The notes beneath the pieces are model-generated. The model saw only the letters and a list, made by a program, of their open reading frames with translations, did no database searches and had not been told where the DNA came from. A program made the position numbers and the translations under genes. This document shows, one piece after another, positions 1 through 12,015 of a stretch of DNA of 64,000 bases; position 1 is the first letter of the stretch; each line of letters opens with the position of its first letter. Source of the DNA: Loxodes magnus (taxonomy: Eukaryota; Ciliophora; Karyorelictea; Loxodida; Loxodidae); contig CAMPDV010000699.1 in the NCBI GenBank assembly GCA_946699065.1, positions 1-64,000 on the forward strand, written 5' to 3'.

Positions 1-1040
1 AGTGGAGCGTTTACGAATAAATCCAAATTAGGCTGGATGTAAAATGTTTCGTTCATAAATATAATTATAAAGTCATTATGTTAGTGCTTTATCATAAATT
101 TTAAGTAGACAGTTCAATAAAGCTATAGGTCGTCAATTACATCAATTACTTTTGCTTCCTTTTTTGAAAATCAGAAGAATGTTTATTTTTTTCATTGCAT
201 TAGGTATTTTAATGTTCTAAGCATGTTACTAATGAAACTTGTTATAATTTGATGCAAATCTTAACCTCCATATTTAATAAGTTCAGCTTTTAGACCATCA
301 TTATCTGTAGCTTCATCATTTGCAAGCTAAGATATAATTTTTTTAATTTCAAATCCCATAAAGAGAGGCATATTTTATAAATGACTTAATTTCTAATTTA
401 AGATAAAAGATTTATTTCTAAATATTCCCTCTATTTTTCTATTTGAGAAGTCAAATTCTATCTTACTTATTTTTGACTGTTTATCAAAAACGTTAGTTTC
501 CCAATTTTCAATAAATTGCTGTTGTTTGTTAAAGTTAAAATTCATCTAATTACGAATTTTAGGGTTAATTAGATTTTTAGCTTGTTTAAACATTATTTAA
601 GCATTTTTGTTAAGATCTTTATGTTTTTCCTTAGCTTTTTATTTTTTTCATTTCCAAAATTTGTGAAGATAACGCTTATAAGATTAAATTTTAAGCTAGT
701 AAAGTTTGGTAACTTCTTAATTATGACGTCCATACAAAGTTAATGCTTTCTAATATGCAATATTATCCTTTTTTGCTTGAACAAATAACGTCGCTAAGTA
801 ACTTGGCAATTGATAATAGTTTTTCCTTTGATTTTAAGATCCAAGCGCAATCTCAGCATTATAACTAATAAAATCGCAGATGAATTAGTACTAATTTTGA
901 ACATCGTTTTAATCAAGTTACTAGAATTGATAAAATTATCCCAAAAATAGATTTTAATAATAGCTTCTCGTTACCAAATCCTATAGTTTAGAAATTTTAA
1001 AGAGTAATCGTTATTGTTAATCTTATTCACTTCTTTTTAA
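1..1040 (-). mobile_element. LINE-A fragment, unit 1 (RT N-terminal region)
   Basis: Leftward non-LTR retrotransposon fragment cut by the window edge. On the minus strand with TAA/TAG=Gln and TGA=Trp it reads the segment between endonuclease and reverse transcriptase, up to the GF..RSTT motif at the first bases. The palm motif lies across the unit boundary, at about 4571-4591 in the next copy. The right end joins the gene leader at 1039-1045 through the shared string TAATATTA. At 19744 the same retroelement continues into its endonuclease instead. Confidence 0.8.
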
Positions 1041-1279
1041 TATTAAACACTTTGCATATATAAAATGTTATAAATATTTTCTTTGATAAGCAAACATTAA
1101 TATATTCTTATTTATCAATTAAAATACTATAGTTAGTTATTTTAATTAGCTAGTAAAATAAAGATACTACAATATTTAATTAAAAATATATTATATTATA
1201 AAGTATTAAAATTAGTTAATATTACTACTAGTTTATTTTATAATTTTTAAATTTAAATTATTTTTCAATTTTTTATGAA
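1041..1279 (+). promoter_or_regulatory. AT-rich leader upstream of gene copy 1
   Basis: About 240 bases, over 80% A+T, lying directly before the start codon. The block recurs before eight of the nine gene copies (about 5716, 10389, 15063, 31140, 42105, 50941 and 57630) and is missing at copy 5. It probably holds the promoter and 5' UTR. No specific factor site is recognised. Confidence 0.4.
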
Positions 1280-2665
1280 ATGGATTTAGAAGATATTACA
1301 TGCATAATCTGTAAAGAAGTTTATGATGATGGATAGAGAAAACCTTTAATCTTGGGAGTGTGGAAATACGTTTTGTTTATCCTGTGTTTCTTAACAAATA
1401 CAGAATAATCAGTAAAAGTTTTAGTGTGCTAATTGTAATCAAACCCATGATATTGCTGTTATTACCGTTCTTCAGACCAATAAAATATATCTCAAACTAG
1501 TTTAGAAATATGTATAAAAAGAACTAAAACCTAAGCTAGTTTGTAAATGCTCTAATAATAAGGAAATAAACTTTTATTGTAAGTAAGATAACACTCTCTG
1601 CTGTGGAGTTTTGTATTTATTCTCACAAAGATCATTTAGATTACTATTTTCCTATTCAATAATTTGAAACAGAACTGTAAGAGCTACATGGAATTCTAAC
1701 TAATAATATTATAAGGAGAAAAAATAGTAAATGTAATTAATTAAATGATTAATCCTAATAAATAATAAAAATTAATCTAAGCATAGTAAATTAACGAAAC
1801 AGCTGAAAATGTTTTTAAACTAATAAAAGAAATTTATAAAATATAACCTAAAACTTAGTATCTATAACACTTAAAATCATTATAAGAAATAGATAAAGAA
1901 AGCTTAAAAAAGTAAATAGATGAAATTGATTAAATTAAAATAGAAAAATAGAAACAAATAAAAGAATTAGATACTAAAATTTAAGAACTTTAATAACAAA
2001 TCTAAGATTTAGAAAAGTAAAAAATAAAATAGAAAGATTATTTAAAAATGATTGAAAGTTGGTATATGAAAATGCTTTTGAGATAATAAACCACAAAATT
2101 AATTTTGAAGTAACTAGTTAAATAATAAACTATAAATCACTTTTTTAGTGAAGCTTAAATAATAAAATAATAGTAAGATTTGGATTGATTATACGAGTAA
2201 CTACCATAAAATAAGTTTAAGTAAGCAGTTTTATTAGTAAGAGAGTCTTAAAATGGTCCTGATGCATGATAAAATTATAGACATATGTATCCAACTTTAT
2301 TTATAATAAAGAGTACAAATGATTATATATTTGGAGCATATAGTGCAGTAGCTTTTCATTAAACTAATGGTAATTATAATGCAGATAATTCAAAAGAGAG
2401 TTTTTTATTTTCAATAAACAGAAAAACAAAACATTAACAATTAAAACCAGAATATGCAAATCATTATAATACTAGTTATGGACCAACATTTGGAGGAGGT
2501 CATGATATCTAATTTTACAAAGATAAAAATTAATAAGGATATAGTAATTTAGGAAATACATATTAAACATCACATTAATATGGTTCAAATGAAGCAAAGA
2601 ATCATTTAGCAGGAAATTATAATTGGAAGTTATCAGATTATGAGATGTATCTTTTAATACCTCAG
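1280..2665 (+). pseudogene. RING/B-box/TLDc gene, copy 1 (three frame breaks)
   Basis: Same gene as the open copy at 15302. Begins ATG GAT TTA, with RING and B-box cysteines followed by coiled coil and TLDc sequence. Three frame disruptions: an extra G (GGG for GG, about 1355), an extra T in the B-box (TTTT for TTT, about 1609) and loss of five bases (about 1712) relative to copies 4-9. The first two are homopolymer changes seen only here and could be sequencing errors. The five-base loss is shared with copies 2 and 3, so it is probably real. The TLDc part stays readable to the Leu-Ile-Pro-Gln end at 2665. Confidence 0.8.
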
Positions 2666-2668
2666 TAA

Positions 2669-4496
2669 ACATAAATATTTTAAAATATATATAAAGATAA
2701 TATTTATGTTTACATTAAATTAAATAATTTAGATAATACCTATTTTAGATATCATTCATACGCTTTTATATTAAAGAAAAGTTTTAAAAGTTAAAATTCA
2801 TTAAAGAACTTCATTATATTTTTAATTTTAGTAATTAAATATTTCTTATAATAAAGACTGAAAAAATATTAGATATGCTTCTCAATAACTTTCACATTAT
2901 AATTTAAACTAAATTGGCTTAAAAAGGCAGGTAAACTAAAAGAATTAAAAATATATAAAAATAATTATTTTTTATTATTATTTTACAAAAATATTTAATA
3001 ATTAGTTAATAAAGTAAAATATTATAAGAGATTCATAAAATTACACTGATCGAAGAAAGATTAATTTTAGGATTATAACAAAGAGAAAGAAAAGAAGTTT
3101 AATATTTATAAAATTTAAAATATTTGTTATTAAACATATAAATACTTTAGTAAAAAGTATTTTAATTCCTATTTCATTAGATATTTTGTGTTTGTTAAAA
3201 AATTAAAGAAATAATTTTTGCATTAAGATACTAAAGTAAAATATAATAGAATAAAATGATTAACTTTTATTGGAGAGAAATAAAGAAAATTTATTTTATT
3301 AATACATTTTTTCGAGTCAAAGTAAATAAAAATGAAAGAAGGAATTTATTTATAAGCTTGTTAAAAAGCCTCAATTTCCTATAAAGCTACTAAGAAAAAA
3401 TCTCTATTATTGAAAGAATGAATAAAGTCTTTTAAATTTGATTTAAATTTGAACTTTGCATAGGAAAATATTAAAAGGTTGTGAAATTAAGATAAAACAG
3501 TGAGTTGGAAGAATATTTTAAATTTGAATAATATTAGTTGAAAATAATATAAATTAGCAGTATTTTTTTCTTAATTTGAGGATATTATTCGGGGTTTTAG
3601 TGTTTATTTAGACATAATTATATTAAAAAAATAATAAAAAATAAGTGTTTAAAGTGTTTAGTTTTTCAAGGCTTTCAACCAAGTACCTTCTACCATTTTG
3701 TTTTTGATGAATATCGTTGCTTTTTTATGTGGAAGGTTTCCATTGATGACTATCTACAGTTCTTGCATTCATTTTATATTTATATTACAGTTTCATTAAT
3801 TAAAAGCTTATTAACGCTTTTGTGTTCTTTATTGTTTTATTATATATAATATGGATATCGGCAGTATCGGGAGAACTAGTAGGTAATCTAGCACAATATA
3901 TATGATATTACGAGTAATTTTGCACTAGATTCTGCTATGAGGAAATATGGATCAATTTTGAAGTGAATAACTAACTTGTCTTAGGGTTCTCGCTTGGAGT
4001 ATGAAATTTTGACTGACAGGTCAGCTGATTATTTAATTACTAATTCTTATTTGATCTTATTCAAGAAGACTGGAGTATTTGGTTCAAGATTCGAGAATAA
4101 TCTTTTAGTAGAATCCCATTTTGAGAAGTAGATGTGATTCATTGAACGAATAGAATGATAATAGAAATATGAGAACACTTTTTTTAATTTTAATATTGAA
4201 AAGCTGCGCACCGACGAGGTCTTCGTGCTCTTTTATCATTTATATTTATTTGTAGTTTTTCAAGATCAGTATCGTTGTTCATTTATAGTTATTTTATTTA
4301 TAGTACCAGCAGTTTTTTCTCTATTTTTCCTGGATCTTTTTTCTTATTTTTTTGATTGTTCTTTTCTCTTTTGTAAATTAATATCAGTCTTTTAATCTTG
4401 TTTCATTTATTAATCATTTAATTTAGCTTAATCTCTTTCATTTTCCATGTTTTCTTCTTGATAAATAACAATAGTGATTGCTTATAAAGTTACTTA
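2669..4496 (+). other. Long AT-rich tail of gene copy 1
   Basis: The frame stays open after TLDc and includes a hydrophobic stretch (about 2800-2850, FIIFLILVIKYFL-like) until an in-frame TGA at 3047-3049. The remainder looks non-coding. Compared with copies 5-8 it has lost two segments of about 250 bases each, near 3050 and near 3180. It contains a hairpin at 4199-4236 and ends at the LINE-A junction. Homologous tails follow copies 2-4 (7342-9169, 12016-13843, 16694-18521). Confidence 0.6.
4199..4236 (+). other. 3'-tail hairpin, unit 1
   Basis: GC-rich island in AT-rich DNA: AAGC..GCGCACC-GACGA-GGT..GTGCTCTT. The two arms can pair. The same motif recurs at 8872, 13546, 18224, 28101, 34807, 45779 and 54600, and closely resembles the 3' hairpins of LINE-B (36600-36633) and the SINE-like element (48045-48079). 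Confidence 0.65.
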
Positions 4497-5715
4497 TCTA
4501 GTGCCAATATTAGGTCCAAAGGTAGCCTAAGTCTTCTAAGATGATCAAAAAGTAGTTTCCTAGATATGCTATCAAACATTTGTTCTACATCTATTAAAGT
4601 AGCAATTAATTATTTTTTATGGAACCATCTACGATGCAAGTCTATAATTTACTAAATAGTTCAAATTTGCTAAGTAGTGGAGCGTTTACGAATAAATCCA
4701 AATTAGGCTGGATGTAAAATGTTTCGTTCATAAATATAATTATAAAGTCATTATGTTAGTGCTTTATCATAAATTTTAAGTAGACAGTTCAATAAAGCTA
4801 TAGGTCGTCAATTACATCAATTACTTTTGCTTCCTTTTTTGAAAATCAGAAGAATGTTTATTTTTTTCATTGCATTAGGTATTTTAATGTTCTAAGCATG
4901 TTACTAATGAAACTTGTTATAATTTGATGCAAATCTTAACCTCCATATTTAATAAGTTCAGCTTTTAGACCATCATTATCTGTAGCTTCATCATTTGCAA
5001 GCTAAGATATAATTTTTTTAATTTCAAATCCCATAAAGAGAGGCATATTTTATAAATGACTTAATTTCTAATTTAAGATAAAAGATTTATTTCTAAATAT
5101 TCCCTCTATTTTTCTATTTGAGAAGTCAAATTCTATCTTACTTATTTTTGACTGTTTATCAAAAACGTTAGTTTCCCAATTTTCAATAAATTGCTGTTGT
5201 TTGTTAAAGTTAAAATTCATCTAATTACGAATTTTAGGGTTAATTAGATTTTTAGCTTGTTTAAACATTATTTAAGCATTTTTGTTAAGATCTTTATGTT
5301 TTTCCTTAGCTTTTTATTTTTTTCATTTCCAAAATTTGTGAAGATAACGCTTATAAGATTAAATTTTAAGCTAGTAAAGTTTGGTAACTTCTTAATTATG
5401 ACGTCCATACAAAGTTAATGCTTTCTAATATGCAATATTATCCTTTTTTGCTTGAACAAATAACGTCGCTAAGTAACTTGGCAATTGATAATAGTTTTTC
5501 CTTTTATTTTAAGATCCAAGCGCAATCTCAGCATTATAACTAATAAAATCGCAGATGAATTAGTACTAATTTTGAACATCGTTTTAATCAAGTTACTAGA
5601 ATTGATAAAATTATCCCAAAAATAGATTTTAATAATAGCTTCTCGTTACCAAATCCTATAGTTTAGAAATTTTAAAGAGTAATCGTTATTGTTAATCTTA
5701 TTCACTTCTTTTTAA
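4497..5715 (-). mobile_element. LINE-A fragment, unit 2
   Basis: Minus-strand non-LTR reverse transcriptase fragment. The reading includes GF..RSTTQQIW, then the palm motif A sequence LIDVEQMFDS (about 4565-4597). TGA supplies the Trp of QQIW. The left end joins the gene tail at TCT (4497-4499), the same three bases found in both partners, so the RT is cut before its catalytic (Y/F)xDD box. The right end joins the gene leader at TAATATTA. The same fragment recurs in units 3 and 4. Confidence 0.85.
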
Positions 5716-5954
5716 TATTAAACACTTTGCATATATAAAATGTTATAAATATTTTCTTTGATAAGCAAACATTAATATATTCTTATTTATCAATTAAAAT
5801 ACTATAGTTAGTTATTTTAATTAGCTAGTAAAATAAAGATACTACAATATTTAATTAAAAATATATTATATTATAAAGTATTAAAATTAGTTAATATTAC
5901 TACTAGTTTATTTTATAATTTTTAAATTTAAATTATTTTTCAATTTTTTATGAA
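5716..5954 (+). promoter_or_regulatory. AT-rich leader upstream of gene copy 2
   Basis: Near-exact copy of the leader at 1041-1279, with no further motif recognised. Confidence 0.35.
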
Positions 5955-7338
5955 ATGGATTTAGAAGATATTACATGCATAATCTGTAAAGAAGTTTATG
6001 ATGATGGATAGAGAAAACCTTTAATCTTGGAGTGTGGAAATACGTTTTGTTTATCCTGTGTTTCTTAACAAATACAGAATAATCAGTAAAAGTTTTAGTG
6101 TGCTAATTGTAATCAAACCCATGATATTGCTGTTATTACCGTTCTTCAGACCAATAAAATATATCTCAAACTAGTTTAGAAATATGTATAAAAAGAACTA
6201 AAACCTAAGCTAGTTTGTAAATGCTCTAATAATAAGGAAATAAACTTTTATTGTAAGTAAGATAACACTCTCTGCTGTGGAGTTTGTATTTATTCTCACA
6301 AAGATCATTTAGATTACTATTTTCCTATTCAATAATTTGAAACAGAACTGTAAGAGCTACATGGAATTCTAACTAATAATATTATAAGGAGAAAAAATAG
6401 TAAATGTAATTAATTAAATGATTAATCCTAATAAATAATAAAAATTAATCTAAGCATAGTAAATTAACGAAACAGCTGAAAATGTTTTTAAACTAATAAA
6501 AGAAATTTATAAAATATAACCTAAAACTTAGTATCTATAACACTTAAAATCATTATAAGAAATAGATAAAGAAAGCTTAAAAAAGTAAATAGATGAAATT
6601 GATTAAATTAAAATAGAAAAATAGAAACAAATAAAAGAATTAGATACTAAAATTTAAGAACTTTAATAACAAATCTAAGATTTAGAAAAGTAAAAAATAA
6701 AATAGAAAGATTATTTAAAAATGATTGAAAGTTGGTATATGAAAATGCTTTTGAGATAATAAACCACAAAATTAATTTTGAAGTAACTAGTTAAATAATA
6801 AACTATAAATCACTTTTTTAGTGAAGCTTAAATAATAAAATAATAGTAAGATTTGGATTGATTATACGAGTAACTACCATAAAATAAGTTTAAGTAAGCA
6901 GTTTTATTAGTAAGAGAGTCTTAAAATGGTCCTGATGCATGATAAAATTATAGACATATGTATCCAACTTTATTTATAATAAAGAGTACAAATGATTATA
7001 TATTTGGAGCATATAGTGCAGTAGCTTTTCATTAAACTAATGGTAATTATAATGCAGATAATTCAAAAGAGAGTTTTTTATTTTCAATAAACAGAAAAAC
7101 AAAACATTAACAATTAAAACCAGAATATGCAAATCATTATAATACTAGTTATGGACCAACATTTGGAGGAGGTCATGATATCTAATTTTACAAAGATAAA
7201 AATTAATAAGGATATAGTAATTTAGGAAATACATATTAAACATCACATTAATATGGTTCAAATGAAGCAAAGAATCATTTAGCAGGAAATTATAATTGGA
7301 AGTTATCAGATTATGAGATGTATCTTTTAATACCTCAG
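5955..7338 (+). pseudogene. RING/B-box/TLDc gene, copy 2 (5-base deletion)
   Basis: The open frame covers the RING and B-box. The five-base deletion near 6386 (ATAAGGAG where copy 4 has ATAAAAGAAGGAG) then breaks the frame at the start of the coiled coil. The TLDc sequence downstream is otherwise intact in its own frame. Copy 2 lacks the two homopolymer insertions of copy 1. If translated, it would give a truncated RING/B-box protein of about 145 residues before frame-shifted sequence. Confidence 0.8.
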
Positions 7339-7341
7339 TAA

Positions 7342-9169
7342 ACATAAATATTTTAAAATATATATAAAGATAATATTTATGTTTACATTAAATTAAATAA
7401 TTTAGATAATACCTATTTTAGATATCATTCATACGCTTTTATATTAAAGAAAAGTTTTAAAAGTTAAAATTCATTAAAGAACTTCATTATATTTTTAATT
7501 TTAGTAATTAAATATTTCTTATAATAAAGACTGAAAAAATATTAGATATGCTTCTCAATAACTTTCACATTATAATTTAAACTAAATTGGCTTAAAAAGG
7601 CAGGTAAACTAAAAGAATTAAAAATATATAAAAATAATTATTTTTTATTATTATTTTACAAAAATATTTAATAATTAGTTAATAAAGTAAAATATTATAA
7701 GAGATTCATAAAATTACACTGATCGAAGAAAGATTAATTTTAGGATTATAACAAAGAGAAAGAAAAGAAGTTTAATATTTATAAAATTTAAAATATTTGT
7801 TATTAAACATATAAATACTTTAGTAAAAAGTATTTTAATTCCTATTTCATTAGATATTTTGTGTTTGTTAAAAAATTAAAGAAATAATTTTTGCATTAAG
7901 ATACTAAAGTAAAATATAATAGAATAAAATGATTAACTTTTATTGGAGAGAAATAAAGAAAATTTATTTTATTAATACATTTTTTCGAGTCAAAGTAAAT
8001 AAAAATGAAAGAAGGAATTTATTTATAAGCTTGTTAAAAAGCCTCAATTTCCTATAAAGCTACTAAGAAAAAATCTCTATTATTGAAAGAATGAATAAAG
8101 TCTTTTAAATTTGATTTAAATTTGAACTTTGCATAGGAAAATATTAAAAGGTTGTGAAATTAAGATAAAACAGTAAGTTGGAAGAATATTTTAAATTTGA
8201 ATAATATTAGTTGAAAATAATATAAATTAGCAGTATTTTTTTCTTAATTTGAGGATATTATTCGGGGTTTTAGTGTTTATTTAGACATAATTATATTAAA
8301 AAAATAATAAAAAATAAGTGTTTAAAGTGTTTAGTTTTTCAAGGCTTTCAACCAAGTACCTTCTACCATTTTGTTTTTGATGAATATCGTTGCTTTTTTA
8401 TGTGGAAGGTTTCCATTGATGACTATCTACAGTTCTTGCATTCATTTTATATTTATATTACAGTTTCATTAATTAAAAGCTTATTAACGCTTTTGTGTTC
8501 TTTATTGTTTTATTATATATAATATGGATATCGGCAGTATCGGGAGAACTAGTAGGTAATCTAGCACAATATATATGATATTACGAGTAATTTTGCACTA
8601 GATTCTGCTATGAGGAAATATGGATCAATTTTGAAGTGAATAACTAACTTGTCTTAGGGTTCTCGCTTGGAGTATGAAATTTTGACTGACAGGTCAGCTG
8701 ATTATTTAATTACTAATTCTTATTTGATCTTATTCAAGAAGACTGGAGTATTTGGTTCAAGATTCGAGAATAATCTTTTAGTAGAATCCCATTTTGAGAA
8801 GTAGATGTGATTCATTGAACGAATAGAATGATAATAGAAATATGAGAACACTTTTTTTAATTTTAATATTGAAAAGCTGCGCACCGACGAGGTCTTCGTG
8901 CTCTTTTATCATTTATATTTATTTGTAGTTTTTCAAGATCAGTATCGTTGTTCATTTATAGTTATTTTATTTATAGTACCAGCAGTTTTTTCTCTATTTT
9001 TCCTGGATCTTTTTTCTTATTTTTTTGATTGTTCTTTTCTCTTTTGTAAATTAATATCAGTCTTTTAATCTTGTTTCATTTATTAATCATTTAATTTAGC
9101 TTAATCTCTTTCATTTTCCATGTTTTCTTCTTGATAAATAACAATAGTGATTGCTTATAAAGTTACTTA
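7342..9169 (+). other. AT-rich tail of gene copy 2 with hairpin at 8872
   Basis: Same content as the tail at 2669-4496, with isolated substitutions (for example A for G near 8173). No separate gene is seen. Confidence 0.5.
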
Positions 9170-10388
9170 TCTAGTGCCAATATTAGGTCCAAAGGTAGCC
9201 TAAGTCTTCTAAGATGATCAAAAAGTAGTTTCCTAGATATGCTATCAAACATTTGTTCTACATCTATTAAAGTAGCAATTAATTATTTTTTATGGAACCA
9301 TCTACGATGCAAGTCTATAATTTACTAAATAGTTCAAATTTGCTAAGTAGTGGAGCGTTTACGAATAAATCCAAATTAGGCTGGATGTAAAATGTTTCGT
9401 TCATAAATATAATTATAAAGTCATTATGTTAGTGCTTTATCATAAATTTTAAGTAGACAGTTCAATAAAGCTATAGGTCGTCAATTACATCAATTACTTT
9501 TGCTTCCTTTTTTGAAAATCAGAAGAATGTTTATTTTTTTCATTGCATTAGGTATTTTAATGTTCTAAGCATGTTACTAATGAAACTTGTTATAATTTGA
9601 TGCAAATCTTAACCTCCATATTTAATAAGTTCAGCTTTTAGACCATCATTATCTGTAGCTTCATCATTTGCAAGCTAAGATATAATTTTTTTAATTTCAA
9701 ATCCCATAAAGAGAGGCATATTTTATAAATGACTTAATTTCTAATTTAAGATAAAAGATTTATTTCTAAATATTCCCTCTATTTTTCTATTTGAGAAGTC
9801 AAATTCTATCTTACTTATTTTTGACTGTTTATCAAAAACGTTAGTTTCCCAATTTTCAATAAATTGCTGTTGTTTGTTAAAGTTAAAATTCATCTAATTA
9901 CGAATTTTAGGGTTAATTAGATTTTTAGCTTGTTTAAACATTATTTAAGCATTTTTGTTAAGATCTTTATGTTTTTCCTTAGCTTTTTATTTTTTTCATT
10001 TCCAAAATTTGTGAAGATAACGCTTATAAGATTAAATTTTAAGCTAGTAAAGTTTGGTAACTTCTTAATTATGACGTCCATACAAAGTTAATGCTTTCTA
10101 ATATGCAATATTATCCTTTTTTGCTTGAACAAATAACGTCGCTAAGTAACTTGGCAATTGATAATAGTTTTTCCTTTGATTTTAAGATCCAAGCGCAATC
10201 TCAGCATTATAACTAATAAAATCGCAGATGAATTAGTACTAATTTTGAACATCGTTTTAATCAAGTTACTAGAATTGATAAAATTATCCCAAAAATAGAT
10301 TTTAATAATAGCTTCTCGTTACCAAATCCTATAGTTTAGAAATTTTAAAGAGTAATCGTTATTGTTAATCTTATTCACTTCTTTTTAA
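9170..10388 (-). mobile_element. LINE-A fragment, unit 3
   Basis: Same breakpoints and reading as the fragment at 4497-5715: RT N-terminal region on the minus strand, truncated before the catalytic box. It is carried along by unit amplification, not independently inserted. Confidence 0.85.
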
Positions 10389-10627
10389 TATTAAACACTT
10401 TGCATATATAAAATGTTATAAATATTTTCTTTGATAAGCAAACATTAATATATTCTTATTTATCAATTAAAATACTATAGTTAGTTATTTTAATTAGCTA
10501 GTAAAATAAAGATACTACAATATTTAATTAAAAATATATTATATTATAAAGTATTAAAATTAGTTAATATTACTACTAGTTTATTTTATAATTTTTAAAT
10601 TTAAATTATTTTTCAATTTTTTATGAA
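10389..10627 (+). promoter_or_regulatory. AT-rich leader upstream of gene copy 3
   Basis: Copy of the 1041-1279 leader. Confidence 0.35.
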
Positions 10628-12012
10628 ATGGATTTAGAAGATATTACATGCATAATCTGTAAAGAAGTTTATGATGATGGATAGAGAAAACCTTTAATCT
10701 TGGAGTGTGGAAATACGTTTTGTTTATCCTGTGTTTCTTAACAAATACAGAATAATCAGTAAAAGTTTTAGTGTGCTAATTGTAATCAAACCCATGATAT
10801 TGCTGTTATTACCGTTCTTCAGACCAATAAAATATATCTAAAACTAGTTTAGAAATATGTATAAAAAGAACTAAAACCTAAGCTAGTTTGTAAATGCTCT
10901 AATAATAAGGAAATAAACTTTTATTGTAAGTAAGATAACACTCTCTGCTGTGGAGTTTGTATTTATTCTCACAAAGATCATTTAGATTACTATTTTCCTA
11001 TTCAATAATTTGAAACAGAACTGTAAGAGCTACATGGAATTCTAACTAATAATATTATAAGGAGAAAAAATAGTAAATGTAATTAATTAAATGATTAATC
11101 CTAATAAATAATAAAAATTAATCTAAGCATAGTAAATTAACGAAACAGCTGAAAATGTTTTTAAACTAATAAAAGAAATTTATAAAATATAACCTAAAAC
11201 TTAGTATCTATAACACTTAAAATCATTATAAGAAATAGATAAAGAAAGCTTAAAAAAGTAAATAGATGAAATTGATTAAATTAAAATAGAAAAATAGAAA
11301 CAAATAAAAGAATTAGATACTAAAATTTAAGAACTTTAATAACAAATCTAAGATTTAGAAAAGTAAAAAATAAAATAGAAAGATTATTTAAAAATGATTG
11401 AAAGTTGGTATATGAAAATGCTTTTGAGATAATAAACCACAAAATTAATTTTGAAGTAACTAGTTAAATAATAAACTATAAATCACTTTTTTAGTGAAGC
11501 TTAAATAATAAAATAATAGTAAGATTTGGATTGATTATACGAGTAACTACCATAAAATAAGTTTAAGTAAGCAGTTTTATTAGTAAGAGAGTCTTAAAAT
11601 GGTCCTGATGCATGATAAAATTATAGACATATGTATCCAACTTTATTTATAATAAAGAGTACAAATGATTATATATTTGGAGCATATAGTGCAGTAGCTT
11701 TTCATTAAACTAATGGTAATTATAATGCAGATAATTCAAAAGAGAGTTTTTTTATTTTCAATAAACAGAAAAACAAAACATTAACAATTAAAACCAGAAT
11801 ATGCAAATCATTATAATACTAGTTATGGACCAACATTTGGAGGAGGTCATGATATCTAATTTTACAAAGATAAAAATTAATAAGGATATAGTAATTTAGG
11901 AAATACATATTAAACATCACATTAATATGGTTCAAATGAAGCAAAGAATCATTTAGCAGGAAATTATAATTGGAAGTTATCAGATTATGAGATGTATCTT
12001 TTAATACCTCAG
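10628..12012 (+). pseudogene. RING/B-box/TLDc gene, copy 3 (two frame breaks)
   Basis: Shares the five-base deletion (about 11060) with copies 1 and 2. It also has one extra T in a T-run inside the TLDc sequence (seven T instead of six, about 11747-11753). The second break is a homopolymer length change unique to this copy and may be a sequencing artefact. RING and B-box are intact. Copy 3 shares CTAAAAC with copy 4 where copies 1 and 2 have CTCAAAC, suggesting stepwise tandem duplication. Confidence 0.8.
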
Positions 12013-12015
12013 TAA

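Noticed and set aside
2472-2672. Recurrent 66-residue minus-strand open frame in each TLDc copy (also 7145, 11819, 16497, 32579, 52372)
   Set aside because: It is antisense to the TLDc coding sequence and is preserved only because the gene is repeated.
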